Shown here in pieces: positions 35,702-44,555 of a DNA stretch of 64,000 nucleotides. The notes below the pieces were generated by a model that made no database searches, was not told the origin of the DNA, and worked only from the letters and a program-made list of their open reading frames with translations. Position 1 is the first letter of the stretch; each line of letters begins with the position of its first letter. Origin of the DNA: CAZAPO01 sp044841755 (GTDB lineage: Bacteria > Bacteroidota > Bacteroidia > Flavobacteriales > Flavobacteriaceae); assembly GCA_044841755.1 (NCBI GenBank), contig JAXOFM010000004.1, positions 329,597 to 393,596 on the forward strand, in the 5' to 3' direction. The translations under genes and the position numbers were made by a program.

Positions 35702-36601
35702 TTATATTTCTTTAACAAATTTCTCTATAGAGTCGAAAACTTTTATTTTATTCTTAGCTGGATTATTTGAAATATCTTTAGCGCGGTAACCCATTATAAA
35801 CATTTTATTATCTGTATCTTTTAAAATGTTTTCATAAAATATTTGAAGGTAAGTATCTAAATTTTCTATTTCTGGTTTTACTGTAAAATAACTTCCAAAG
35901 ACAATTTTATCATAATGTTTTGTAATGCTGACTAAACTATTTATTGGCACGCTCTGGCCAAGAAAAATTGATTGATATCCAGCACATACTATCTCATAAT
36001 TAACAAATAATAAACCTATATCATGTATCTCATGCATAGGAAGAAAAAGGACATATACCTTATCTCTTCTTGCTGGTTCAAGGGTCTGAACTTTTTCTAT
36101 ATTAATAAGTACTTTTTGTTTTATTAAAGTCGTGATAAAATGCTCATGTGCAGGATTTATAGTGTCTGTTTGCCACAGTATACCAATCTCATTAAGCAGA
36201 GGGATGAAAATCTCATAGAAAATTTCTTTAAACGTATTTTCCTGAAGCAAATTATTGTAAGTAGAGTAAAATAGTGTTTGATCAAAGTTTAACATAGACA
36301 TCTTAAAAGCATTTAGGGCATGATGCTTTTGAGATCCTTTTGAAGCAATCTCTCTAACTAAAACTGGGATATCATTCGGTTTTAAATCTGCTATCTTAGA
36401 TATTTTCAACCCGTTAGTATTCAAAAAAACAACATTTAGCAACTTTTGAAGACTCGCAAGACTATAATTTCTAATGTTTGTGTCTGATCGATTTGGCTCT
36501 AGTAGATTATATCTTTTTTCCCAAATTCTTATAGTGTGGGCCTTGATTCCTGTTAGGTTTTCGAGGTCTTTAATACTAAAATTGGTTTTAATATTGTTCA
36601 T
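35702..36601 (-). CDS. carH: CarH/LitR-type MerR regulator with cobalamin-binding domain
   Basis: A 299-aa regulator. MerR-type HTH at about 7-70 (FSIKDLENLTGIKAHTIRIWEKRYNLL). The middle helical cap contains W143-x9-E153-H154, and the C-terminal Rossmann-like domain has E191-x-H193-xx-G196 (ExHxxG). These are the two motifs of CarH, where the first His takes the upper and the second His the lower axial position of adenosylcobalamin. CarH is a light-dependent repressor of carotenoid genes. I place the start at MNNIKTNFSI (36601), not at the upstream ATG (36625). It is the first gene of the crt operon. Confidence 0.85.
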   Translation of the reverse strand: MNNIKTNFSIKDLENLTGIKAHTIRIWEKRYNLLEPNRSDTNIRNYSLASLQKLLNVVFLNTNGLKISKIADLKPNDIPVLVREIASKGSQKHHALNAFKMSMLNFDQTLFYSTYNNLLQENTFKEIFYEIFIPLLNEIGILWQTDTINPAHEHFITTLIKQKVLINIEKVQTLEPARRDKVYVLFLPMHEIHDIGLLFVNYEIVCAGYQSIFLGQSVPINSLVSITKHYDKIVFGSYFTVKPEIENLDTYLQIFYENILKDTDNKMFIMGYRAKDISNNPAKNKIKVFDSIEKFVKEI

Positions 36602-36680
36602 TGTAATGGTATATACATTAAACAAAATTACAAATAATTAATGAATAGATTTAAAATAAGATGCTAAAATTAACTTAAAG

Positions 36681-36765
36681 TGCGCACGAGAAGACTCGAA
36701 CTTCCACGACCTATATGGTCACTAGGCCCTCAACCTAGCGCGTCTACCAATTCCGCCACGTGCGC
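36681..36765 (-). tRNA. tRNA-Leu (anticodon GAG)
   Basis: An 85-nt class II tRNA. The 7-bp acceptor stem (GCGCACG / CGTGCGC), D-arm (GAATTGGTAGAC), anticodon stem CTAGG/CCTAG with loop TTGAGGG (anticodon GAG), long variable arm and T-arm (GTTCGAGTC) are all visible. The discriminator base is A. CCA is not encoded. Confidence 0.95.
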
Positions 36766-36785
36766 AAAATGAAGTGTTCAAAAAT

Positions 36786-36819
36786 AAAAAAAGTTAAGCA
36801 ACAGGCTTAACTTTTTTTG
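36786..36819 (-). terminator. Hairpin between tRNA-Lys and tRNA-Leu
   Basis: AAAAAAAGTTAAGC / GCTTAACTTTTTTT around an AACAG loop. It lies immediately after the 3' end of tRNA-Lys and before tRNA-Leu on the same strand. Its A/T-run flanks fit a terminator in either direction. Confidence 0.7.
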
Positions 36820-36892
36820 TGACCGGTCTGGGGCTCGAACCCAGGACCCTCTCCTTAAAAGGGAGATGCTCTACCAACTGAGCTAACCGGTC
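36820..36892 (-). tRNA. tRNA-Lys (anticodon TTT)
   Basis: A 73-nt tRNA. Acceptor stem GACCGGT / ACCGGTC, D-arm GCTC...GAGC, anticodon arm TCTCC-CTTTTAA-GGAGA (anticodon TTT), T-arm CTGGG-TTCGAGC-CCCAG and discriminator A are all visible. CCA is not encoded. Confidence 0.96.
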
Positions 36893-37023
36893 CCTTAGAT
36901 TTCTCTAATGAGGGTGCAAATATAAAATGTTTAATTTATAATACAATACTTTTTATGCATATTTTTTTGTTTTTTTGTGATGCAAAATCACTATTGATTT
37001 ACTATCAAATTTAAACCTGAATA

Positions 37024-37545
37024 ATGGTTATAGTTTTAATGGGTTATATGGCTTCTGGAAAGTCAACTATTGGAAATTTTTTGGCTAAAAAGCTTGATTT
37101 TGAATTCTTAGATCTTGATGATTATATTGAAATTCAAGAAGGATTAACTGTAAAGCAAATATTTTCTGACAAGGGAGAGATTTATTTTAGAAAATTAGAA
37201 ACCAGATACCTTATTAAGTTACTTGAAACAGAAGAAAACATTGTGCTTGCCTTAGGAGGAGGTACTCCTTGTTATGGTAATAATTTAGAGAGCATCTTAA
37301 AAAATGGCAATACTATTTCTGTTTACTTAAAAGCTTCTATTAATTCAATTATTAAAAGAGTGGAAGGAGAAAAATCAAAGCGACCACTAATTGCACATTT
37401 GAATACAAAGGAAGATATAATTGAGTTTATTGGAAAGCATTTATTTGAGCGTTCTCAATTTTATAATCAAGCTGATTTTGTGGTAGGTACTGATAATCTT
37501 GAAATAGATCAAATAATTGAACAAATTATACTAAAACTATACTAG
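37024..37545 (+). CDS. aroK: Shikimate kinase
   Basis: A 173-aa P-loop kinase that phosphorylates shikimate in the aromatic amino acid pathway. Walker A is GYMASGKST (7-15). Shikimate-binding residues sit in LDLDDYIE and GEIYFRKLE. The glycine-rich ALGGGTPC (about 77-84) and the ATP-lid KSKRPLIA are typical. The 3' end overlaps the convergent phosphoribosyltransferase gene by 9 nt. No other aro gene is near. Confidence 0.93.
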   Translation: MVIVLMGYMASGKSTIGNFLAKKLDFEFLDLDDYIEIQEGLTVKQIFSDKGEIYFRKLETRYLIKLLETEENIVLALGGGTPCYGNNLESILKNGNTISVYLKASINSIIKRVEGEKSKRPLIAHLNTKEDIIEFIGKHLFERSQFYNQADFVVGTDNLEIDQIIEQIILKLY

Positions 37546-38040
37546 TACGGCTTCAAAAGATTTTCCTTCTAATTTTACATCTATATGCTCATTCAAAGAT
37601 GTAGATAGCGAGATTCCTTTAAAGTCTGCTTTTACCGGATACTTCTTGTGATTTCTATTTACTAAAACCGCAGTCTTAAACTGCTTTAGCGGAACATCTA
37701 AAAAATGCCTTACACCATATATTAAAGTCGTGCCAGAGTTAAGAACATCATCTATTAGTACAACAGATTGATTGATATATTCTTCTACTTTCAATGAAGT
37801 GTTAACATAATTTCTTGGATTTTTTTTGTCAATGGTTACCTTACAGAGTATAGGTTCAATACTAGATATTTTTGACAAAACAGATTTAAGCTTGCGAGCC
37901 AAAACATAGCCATTTTTGTCAATTCCAGCCAGTATGATTTGACTTTCGTCAACATTATTTTCATATATCTGATAAGCAATACGTCTTATCTTGTTTTCAA
38001 TCTCTTTATGCGATAAAATAATGTTATTCTGAATAGTCAT
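37537..38040 (-). CDS. PyrR-like phosphoribosyltransferase
   Basis: A 167-aa type I phosphoribosyltransferase. The PRPP loop is VVLIDDVLNSGTTL (about 93-106), and the N-terminal GIDKNGYVLARKL is as in PyrR/uracil phosphoribosyltransferase-like proteins. It could act in pyrimidine salvage or, as PyrR, bind RNA; no attenuator is visible in this window. It lies 24 nt downstream of the S4 protein gene on the same strand. The exact substrate is uncertain. Confidence 0.82.
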   Translation of the reverse strand: MTIQNNIILSHKEIENKIRRIAYQIYENNVDESQIILAGIDKNGYVLARKLKSVLSKISSIEPILCKVTIDKKNPRNYVNTSLKVEEYINQSVVLIDDVLNSGTTLIYGVRHFLDVPLKQFKTAVLVNRNHKKYPVKADFKGISLSTSLNEHIDVKLEGKSFEAVLV

Positions 38041-38064
38041 TTTAATATAATTATTGCAGTAAAA

Positions 38065-38436
38065 TTAATCATTTTCGTCATAAAAATCTTCAATATCTCT
38101 TCTGTCTTTTTTTGTTGGTCTTCCAGTACCTTTTTTTCTATAATAATCTTTACTGTATTTTAATATTTCTTGCGTTTTAAATTCTTCCTTAGGAGTAACA
38201 TCTGTTCTATAGATGTCAACTAGTTTTGCACCAACTCTATTAGGTGGAATATCATTAACAACTAGTTTATAATTAATTTGGTTCTTACGCAGCTCAATAA
38301 CATCAGTCGGGTAAACTTCCCTACTAGGTTTTACAACCTGATCATTTACTTTTACTTGCCCCTTTTTACAAGCGGTTGTTGCAATGTTTCTGGTCTTATA
38401 ATATCTGGTACACCAAAGGTATTTGTCTATACGCAT
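38065..38436 (-). CDS. S4-domain RNA-binding protein (Hsp15-like)
   Basis: A 123-aa protein. The S4 domain at the N-terminus (MRIDKYLWCTRYYKTRNIAT, VKVNDQVVKPSREV) is typical of Hsp15, which binds 50S subunits carrying stalled nascent chains. The charged tail KKGTGRPTKKDRRDIEDFYD is the Hsp15-type ending. It is the first gene of the pair with the phosphoribosyltransferase. The family call is firm; a ribosome-rescue role is inferred from the family. Confidence 0.83.
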   Translation of the reverse strand: MRIDKYLWCTRYYKTRNIATTACKKGQVKVNDQVVKPSREVYPTDVIELRKNQINYKLVVNDIPPNRVGAKLVDIYRTDVTPKEEFKTQEILKYSKDYYRKKGTGRPTKKDRRDIEDFYDEND

Positions 38437-38515
38437 AAAATTGTAAAAACAACGTTAATACTGTAATGCAAAAATATTATAAAATTGTATCTTGCAGACC
38501 GAAAAAAATACGCTT

Positions 38516-39526
38516 ATGAAAATTAAATATTCGTTATTACTTCTTTTAGGGATTATTTTAACATTAGCCTCTTGTAAAAGTGATGATGATGTCTTTGTTC
38601 CAGGTGAAGATGAAAGAGATAGGGCAGAACAGCAAGTGGCAGATAAAGATACTTTGTTAACCTATCTTTCTGAACACTATTACAATTCTACAGAGATTGC
38701 CAATAATCCATCACCAACTATTTATGATTTGGTTATTACTAAGTTGGCTGAAGGTGAAACACAAGCACCAACAGATCATACTTTGCTTGCGGATGCAGTA
38801 GAGAGCAAAACCACAGAATTTCTTGATGTATCTTACGAATACTATGTTTTGAGAATTAATCAAGGTTTGGGAGAAGCACCAACTTTTGTCGATAAGATTA
38901 GATTGAATTATGAAGGAACATTATTGGATGGGGAAATATTTGACAGTACTGCAACTCCAGCTGATCTTGATTTAGTTGATTTAATACCAGGTTGGAATCG
39001 AGTTATACCACAATTTAACGCTGCAGATTCATTTGTAGAAAATAATGATGGTACCGTTACTTATAATAATCCAGGACTAGGAGTTATGTTCCTTCCTTCT
39101 GGTTTGGCATATTTTTCCTCGGGACCAAATAGTATTTCTCCCTATTCTTGTTTGGTTTTTAAATTTGAATTATATCAAACTGAAAGAAATGACCATGATG
39201 CAGATGGATTACCATCGTTCTATGAAGATTTAAATACTAATTTAGACTTATTTGATGAAGATACTGATGGTGATACTATTCCAAATTATTTAGATTTTGA
39301 TGACGATGGAGATGGAGTACTTACCAGAGATGAATTAGTGCCAAATGAATATGTAATTAATGATGGTGATCCAGATCCACTGTTTGGAGCCAAGGAATTT
39401 GAAATTAGTAGAAGTGAGGAAAATGGTATGATTACGATTAACACTGTAACTATTGTTGATGCTGATAATAATAATGTTGATGACTACCTGGACGAAGCTG
39501 TAACAACTAATTATAATGAAGGTTAG
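38516..39526 (+). CDS. FKBP-type peptidyl-prolyl isomerase lipoprotein
   Basis: A 336-aa lipoprotein from ATG 38516 (a longer frame begins at 38492). The lipobox ends SCKSDD (Cys about 21). Residues about 120-230 form an FKBP domain with VDKIRLNYEGTLLDGEIFDS and a GWNRVIPQF loop. The C-terminal part (about 235-320) contains Asp-rich dockerin/TSP3-like calcium motifs (DEDTDGDTIPNYLDFDDDGDG). This layout is typical of Bacteroidota envelope FKBPs, some linked with gliding (the link is inference). A terminator follows. Confidence 0.82.
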   Translation: MKIKYSLLLLLGIILTLASCKSDDDVFVPGEDERDRAEQQVADKDTLLTYLSEHYYNSTEIANNPSPTIYDLVITKLAEGETQAPTDHTLLADAVESKTTEFLDVSYEYYVLRINQGLGEAPTFVDKIRLNYEGTLLDGEIFDSTATPADLDLVDLIPGWNRVIPQFNAADSFVENNDGTVTYNNPGLGVMFLPSGLAYFSSGPNSISPYSCLVFKFELYQTERNDHDADGLPSFYEDLNTNLDLFDEDTDGDTIPNYLDFDDDGDGVLTRDELVPNEYVINDGDPDPLFGAKEFEISRSEENGMITINTVTIVDADNNNVDDYLDEAVTTNYNEG

Positions 39527-39549
39527 TTGAAAGCTTAAAAGTTATATAA

Positions 39550-39588
39550 TAAAAAAAGGGACGTTTATTTAAACGTCCCTTTTTTTAT
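39550..39588. terminator. Bidirectional rho-independent terminator
   Basis: AAAGGGACGTTT / AAACGTCCCTTT with flanking A- and T-runs, between the convergent FKBP and beta-barrel genes. Confidence 0.88.
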
Positions 39589-39609
39589 TAAGCTATTATC
39601 AAATAAGGT

Positions 39610-40200
39610 TTATAGTGCTAAAGATAAACTAAGAATTAGCTGATCTGGTCGCGTATCTAATCTATTATCAATATTAATTCCGTTATTATCTAAGAAAGAA
39701 GCTTCGTTATCACTTAAACCTCTTTCATATCTAATATCAATTGCAAATTTGTTAAAATTAATAGCTGCTCCAAAGTTGATTCCAACAGAAAAATCATTTT
39801 CAACTCGGTCTATAGATATGCCATCAAATCCACCATCAGAGTCTAAGATATACTGAAGTGCTGGACCTCCAAAAATGCTTACAGGACCAAGAACTTTAAC
39901 ACCTACTAAAAGAGGAGCGTCAATTTTTTTCATATCAAAGTCACCGCTGTCATAATCACTCTTGGTTGAAGTATAAACCAGTTCTGGTCTAAAATAAAGA
40001 TCATTACCAAGCTTCCCAAAGAAACCAACATGGTATCCAATATTTCTATCTGGATTCTCTGCTGTATCTCCAATAGATTCAAAATAGTCTCCATTTGCAT
40101 TGTAGTTTAAACCTGCTTTAATTCCCCAAGAGGTTCCGGATTGCGCAAATGTAAAAGTACAAGTGGTTGCTAGTAATACAAATAAAAAAAGTCTCTTCAT
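39610..40200 (-). CDS. Outer-membrane beta-barrel protein (OMP_b-brl family)
   Basis: A 196-aa exported barrel. A signal peptide (1 to about 19, ending FTFAQSG) precedes alternating strands such as WGIKAGLNYNANGDYF and YHVGFFGKLGNDLYFRPELVY. These are the usual PorT-like/OmpA-like family motifs, and the protein ends LILSLSLAL. It is probably an eight-strand barrel of unknown function. The start is at M17 of the longest frame (40200), because upstream residues would place a basic stretch before the signal peptide. Confidence 0.75.
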   Translation of the reverse strand: MKRLFLFVLLATTCTFTFAQSGTSWGIKAGLNYNANGDYFESIGDTAENPDRNIGYHVGFFGKLGNDLYFRPELVYTSTKSDYDSGDFDMKKIDAPLLVGVKVLGPVSIFGGPALQYILDSDGGFDGISIDRVENDFSVGINFGAAINFNKFAIDIRYERGLSDNEASFLDNNGINIDNRLDTRPDQLILSLSLAL

Positions 40201-40285
40201 AATATTCGTTTTAAGATTTGAATGTTTATGTATCAAAAACGCTGCCAAACAATTATTATTTCTTTATGTTAACAAAATCAAAATA

Positions 40286-40320
40286 AAAAAGGTTCCTTTC
40301 TGGTGAAAAGAACCTTCTAA
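40286..40320 (-). terminator. Terminator after the transketolase genes
   Basis: Read on the minus strand: AGAAGGTTC / GAACCTTTTTTAT around a 14-nt loop. It lies 19 nt after the transketolase C-terminal gene. Confidence 0.65.
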
Positions 40321-40338
40321 TAAGAATTATAATATCTT

Positions 40339-41292
40339 TTATTTTCTGGTAATCACTACCTTAGCTTTGGCCACAATAGTTTTACTGTCCAGACCATATT
40401 TCTCCATTAATTGCGCAGGAGTTCCAGACTCACCAAAAGTATCGTTTGTAGCAACAAATTCTTGAGGTGTTGGATTGTTTAAGGCAAGCACTCTTGAAAC
40501 GCTTTCACCTAAACCACCTAAATAGTTATGTTCTTCTGCAGTTACAACACAACCAGTTTTAGCAACAGATTTTAGAATAGCTTCCTCATCGAGAGGTTTG
40601 ATAGTGTGTATGTTAATCACTTCTGCAGAAATCCCTTCTTCATGTAATGCTTTTGATGCTTCTAGGGCTTCCCAAACTAAGTGTCCAGTGGCTACAATTG
40701 TAACATCAGTACCTTCAGTTAATTGAATTGCCTTACCAATTTCAAACTTTTGATCTGCTGGAGTAAAAATAGGCACAGAAGGACGACCAAAACGTAAATA
40801 TACTGGACCGTTGTGTTCAGCAATAGCAATAGTTGCTGCTTTGGTTTGATTGTAATCACAAGGATTAATTACTACCATTCCTGGTAACATTTTCATTAAT
40901 CCTATATCTTCTAAAATTTGATGTGTTGCTCCATCCTCCCCAAGCGTTAAACCAGCATGCGAAGCACATATTTTTACATTCTTTCCAGAATATGCAATAG
41001 ATTGGCGAATTTGATCATAAACACGACCAGTAGAAAAGTTAGCAAAAGTTCCTGTAAAAGGTATTTTTCCACCAACCGTTAATCCTGCTGCAATTCCCAT
41101 CATGTTAGCTTCGGCAATTCCTACTTGAAAGAATCTATCAGGGTTTTCGTCAATAAATTCATTCATCTTTAAAGAACCAACAAGATCTGCACAAAGTGCA
41201 ACTACATTAGGATTAGTTCTTCCTAATTCAGCTAAACCAGCTCCAAAACCAGAGCGTGTATCTTTTTTTTCAGTATAAGTGTAAGTTTTCAT
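40339..41292 (-). CDS. tktB: Transketolase, C-terminal subunit
   Basis: A 317-aa protein with the pyrimidine-binding and C-terminal transketolase domains. Visible are FQVGIAEANMMGIAAGLTVGGK, the TPP pyrimidine Glu, SHAGLTLGEDGATHQ and the C-terminal HTIKPLD. It must pair with the N-terminal subunit next door to make an active transketolase of the pentose phosphate pathway. The start is placed at 41292 (MKTYTYTEKK), 16 nt after the partner's stop; an alternative at 41319 would overlap the partner. Confidence 0.9.
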   Translation of the reverse strand: MKTYTYTEKKDTRSGFGAGLAELGRTNPNVVALCADLVGSLKMNEFIDENPDRFFQVGIAEANMMGIAAGLTVGGKIPFTGTFANFSTGRVYDQIRQSIAYSGKNVKICASHAGLTLGEDGATHQILEDIGLMKMLPGMVVINPCDYNQTKAATIAIAEHNGPVYLRFGRPSVPIFTPADQKFEIGKAIQLTEGTDVTIVATGHLVWEALEASKALHEEGISAEVINIHTIKPLDEEAILKSVAKTGCVVTAEEHNYLGGLGESVSRVLALNNPTPQEFVATNDTFGESGTPAQLMEKYGLDSKTIVAKAKVVITRK

Positions 41293-41308
41293 TCTAGTTT
41301 TTGTTGAA

Positions 41309-42154
41309 TTAGTAATCACCTAAAGTTTCTGGGTTTTGTTCTAAAGCAGATGCTAATTGATCGTCATTTGGTGCTTTACCATGCCATGCATGAGTATACA
41401 TCATAAAATCAACTCCGTTACCCATTTCGGTTTCTAGAAGCACACAAACTGGTTTCCCTTTTCCTGATTTAGCTTTTGCCTCAGCCATCCCACTTAAAAT
41501 AGATTCAATGTTATTTCCCTCTTTGATTTCAACAACTTCCCAATCAAAAGCTTCAAATTTTGCCTTAACATCACCCATTGCTAATACATCATCAGTCTCA
41601 CCGTCAATTTGCTTTCCGTTAAGATCAACTGTAGCAATTAAATTATCAATTTTTTTAGCTGATGCATACATGATCGCTTCCCAGTTCTGTCCTTCTTGCA
41701 ATTCACCATCACCATGCAAACTATATACTAAATGGTTGTCACCATTTAACTTTTTAGCTTCAGCTGCTCCTAGGGCTACTGACATTCCTTGCCCTAAAGA
41801 ACCAGATGCAATTCTAACTCCAGGTAAACCTTCATGAGTTGTTGGGTGCCCTTGTAAACGAGAGTCAATCAATCTGAATGTATTTAATTCTTCAACAGGG
41901 AAATATCCTGCTCTGGCAAGTACACTGTAATAGACAGGTGAAATGTGACCATTAGATAAGAAGAAAAGATCTTCACCAATTCCATCCATGTCGAAACCTT
42001 CGTTTCGATCCATGATTTCATTGTAAAGTGCTACAAAAAATTCGGTGCAACCCAAAGAACCTCCAGGGTGACCAGAATTAACCTTATGAACCATTCGTAA
42101 AATGTCTCTACGAACTTGAGTAGTTAAGTCTTTTAATTGTTGGATGTTAGACAT
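41309..42154 (-). CDS. tktA: Transketolase, N-terminal (TPP-binding) subunit
   Basis: A 281-aa protein carrying the TPP pyrophosphate-binding domain. HKVNSGHPGGSLGCTEFF (about 21-38), the metal/TPP motif HGDGELQEGQNWEA...DLNGKQIDG, and VNSGHPGGS are typical. Together with the C-terminal subunit it moves two-carbon units between sugar phosphates. The split arrangement is standard in many Bacteroidota and archaea. It is the first gene of the pair. A -7 box TATTTTTG lies about 30-40 nt before the ATG on the minus strand. Confidence 0.9.
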   Translation of the reverse strand: MSNIQQLKDLTTQVRRDILRMVHKVNSGHPGGSLGCTEFFVALYNEIMDRNEGFDMDGIGEDLFFLSNGHISPVYYSVLARAGYFPVEELNTFRLIDSRLQGHPTTHEGLPGVRIASGSLGQGMSVALGAAEAKKLNGDNHLVYSLHGDGELQEGQNWEAIMYASAKKIDNLIATVDLNGKQIDGETDDVLAMGDVKAKFEAFDWEVVEIKEGNNIESILSGMAEAKAKSGKGKPVCVLLETEMGNGVDFMMYTHAWHGKAPNDDQLASALEQNPETLGDY

Positions 42155-42297
42155 GTTAATTTAGTTGTATTGAAAGGCGCAAAAATAAGTTTTTAAATAA
42201 GTTTTTAAAAAGAAAAACAAGCTATTTTACTTAAAGGTTTTAGTAATGTTAATAAGGTATCTCTTTTGTTGATAAGTTAATTTAAGCACAATTATAA

Positions 42298-42326
42298 TTG
42301 GTAGAATGATTAGTTAATTATCTTTG
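42298..42326 (+). promoter_or_regulatory. Promoter of tgt
   Basis: TTG (42298-42300), 18 nt, TATCTTTG (42319-42326); the ATG follows 20 nt later. Confidence 0.6.
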
Positions 42327-42346
42327 CCAACTGATGTACATATTGT

Positions 42347-43477
42347 ATGATTTTTGAGCTAAAAGGAAAAGATAATCAAAGTAAAGCAAGAGCAGGAACA
42401 ATTACCACAGATCATGGTAAAATTGAGACTCCTATTTTTATGCCAGTAGGAACAGTAGCCTCTGTAAAAGGTGTTCACCAACGCGAACTAAGGGATGATA
42501 TAAATCCCGATATTATTTTAGGGAATACCTATCATCTTTATCTTAGACCAAAGACTCCAATTTTAGAAGCCGCTGGTGGATTACATAAATTCATGAATTG
42601 GGATAGAAACATTCTAACTGATTCAGGTGGGTATCAAGTTTATTCGCTTTCTGGTACAAGAAAGATTAAAGAAGAAGGAGTGAAGTTCAAGAGTCATATA
42701 GATGGTAGTTTTCATACATTCACTCCGGAAAATGTTATGGAAATTCAGCGTACCATTGGAGCTGATATTATTATGGCTTTTGACGAATGTACTCCATATC
42801 CTTGTGACTATAGCTATGCTAAGAGATCGATGCATATGACGCATCGCTGGCTGGATAGATGTATAAAACATCTAGAAAAGGTTCCGTTTAAATATGGTTA
42901 TAGCCAAGCATTTTTTCCGATCGTGCAAGGGAGTACATATAAGGATTTAAGGCAACAGTCTGCGGAATATATTGCAAATGCAGGAGCTGTAGGAAATGCT
43001 ATTGGTGGATTGTCAGTTGGTGAACCAGCAGAAGAAATGTATGCTATGACTGATGTGGTTTGTGAAATACTTCCAGAAGATAAACCACGTTATTTAATGG
43101 GAGTTGGAACACCAATTAATATTCTAGAGAATATTGCATTAGGTATTGATATGTTTGACTGTGTTATGCCAACAAGGAATGCTAGAAACGGAATGCTTTT
43201 TACAGCTCATGGCACAATAAATATTAAGAATAAAAAATGGGAGGATGATTTTTCTCCTATTGATGAAATGGGTATCACTTTTGTTGATACCGAATATAGT
43301 AAGGCATATTTACGCCATCTATTTGCAGCTAATGAGTATTTAGGAAAGCAGATAGCTTCAATTCACAATTTAGGGTTTTATATGTGGTTGGTTAGAGAAG
43401 CCAGAAAACATATATTAGCCGGAGATTTTAGAGAATGGAAAGATAAGATGGTTAAACAAATGGATAAGCGTTTGTAA
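42347..43477 (+). CDS. tgt: Queuine tRNA-ribosyltransferase, zinc-ligand cysteines absent
   Basis: A 376-aa TGT that exchanges guanine 34 of GUN-anticodon tRNAs for preQ1. Catalytic and substrate motifs are present: LTDSGGYQVYSLS, FDECTPYP, GGLSVGEP and FDCVMPTRNARNGMLF. In E. coli-type enzymes the segment after this has a zinc site (CxCxxC) followed by a His. Here that position reads IDEMGITFVDTEYSKAYL, with none of the three cysteines, though the later His (SIHNLGFY) remains. The overall alignment is otherwise full length. The gene heads a plus-strand run with an LptF/G permease 1 nt downstream. Confidence 0.92.
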   Translation: MIFELKGKDNQSKARAGTITTDHGKIETPIFMPVGTVASVKGVHQRELRDDINPDIILGNTYHLYLRPKTPILEAAGGLHKFMNWDRNILTDSGGYQVYSLSGTRKIKEEGVKFKSHIDGSFHTFTPENVMEIQRTIGADIIMAFDECTPYPCDYSYAKRSMHMTHRWLDRCIKHLEKVPFKYGYSQAFFPIVQGSTYKDLRQQSAEYIANAGAVGNAIGGLSVGEPAEEMYAMTDVVCEILPEDKPRYLMGVGTPINILENIALGIDMFDCVMPTRNARNGMLFTAHGTINIKNKKWEDDFSPIDEMGITFVDTEYSKAYLRHLFAANEYLGKQIASIHNLGFYMWLVREARKHILAGDFREWKDKMVKQMDKRL

Positions 43478-43478
43478 T

Positions 43479-44555
43479 TTGAAGATTCTTGATTGGTACA
43501 TATTAAAAAGATACTTGATGACATTTTTTATGATGTTACTTCTTTTTATTCCAATTGGGATAACTGTTCACCTTGCAGAAAAGATTGATAAGATCTTGGC
43601 GAATGAGGTTCCTTTTCCAGAAGTTGCACAATACTTTCTAGATTTTACAATTTATTTTGCAAATCTATTATTCCCATTGTTCTTATTTCTTTCTGTAATT
43701 TTCTTCACCTCAAAATTGGCAAGTAACACAGAAGTAATAGCTTTTTTAAGTTCTGGCGTTTCTTTTTCTAGGTTTTTAAGACCTTATATTATTGGAGGAG
43801 TTATTGTAGCTTTTTTGGCTTTAATGTTAGGAATGTTCCTTGCTCCTAAAGCTAGTAAAGGGTTTAATGAATTTAGTTATAAATATTTAAGCGGAAGTAA
43901 AAAAGCAATCGATAATACACAGTTGTATAGACAGATAAATGATAATGATATCATCTATGTGTCAAATTTTGATCCACGAAATACTGTAGGAACTAATTTC
44001 ACTTTAGAACATTTTGAAGATAATAAGCTTATTTACAAAATTCAAGCTAACAATATAAGATATATTGAAAAGGATACTACATATAGATTATCTCAATATA
44101 CCAAGCGAATCATTGGGGAAAATGATGACGAAATCATTCATAAAAGAAGAGTAGATACCCTTTTTGCATTCGACCTTGAGGATCTAACACCTGTAAAATA
44201 TATCGCTGAGACATTAAGTTACGGTGAGTTAAATTCTTTTATAGAAAAGGAAGAATCTAGAGGATCTTCAAATATTGGAAGATATAAGGTTGTTCTTTAT
44301 AAAAAATGGAGCTTACCAGTGTCAATTTTTATATTAACCATTATAGCAGTAGCAGTGTCTTCAATTAAAAGAAGAGGAGGAATGGGAGTGAATTTAGCCT
44401 TTGGTATATTTATAGCAATGATCTTCGTTTTCTTTGATAAAGTTTTTGGAGTAATGGCTCAACAGTCCAACTTTTCTCCAATAATAGCCGTTTGGTTTCC
44501 TAATATCATTTTCGGTATTTTAGCTGTATACCTATTGTATAATGCTAAACGCTAG
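43479..44555 (+). CDS. LptF/LptG-family permease
   Basis: A 358-aa inner-membrane protein of the YjgP/YjgQ family. MKILDWYILKRYL is the typical start (TTG codon, 1 nt after the tgt stop). Three TM helices at the N-terminus (about 12-35, 50-75, 100-125) and three at the C-terminus (about 277-298, 303-322, 330-352) flank a periplasmic beta-jellyroll. This is the layout of the LptFG complex that extracts lipopolysaccharide for outer-membrane transport. The second permease is elsewhere. Confidence 0.88.
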   Translation: MKILDWYILKRYLMTFFMMLLLFIPIGITVHLAEKIDKILANEVPFPEVAQYFLDFTIYFANLLFPLFLFLSVIFFTSKLASNTEVIAFLSSGVSFSRFLRPYIIGGVIVAFLALMLGMFLAPKASKGFNEFSYKYLSGSKKAIDNTQLYRQINDNDIIYVSNFDPRNTVGTNFTLEHFEDNKLIYKIQANNIRYIEKDTTYRLSQYTKRIIGENDDEIIHKRRVDTLFAFDLEDLTPVKYIAETLSYGELNSFIEKEESRGSSNIGRYKVVLYKKWSLPVSIFILTIIAVAVSSIKRRGGMGVNLAFGIFIAMIFVFFDKVFGVMAQQSNFSPIIAVWFPNIIFGILAVYLLYNAKR

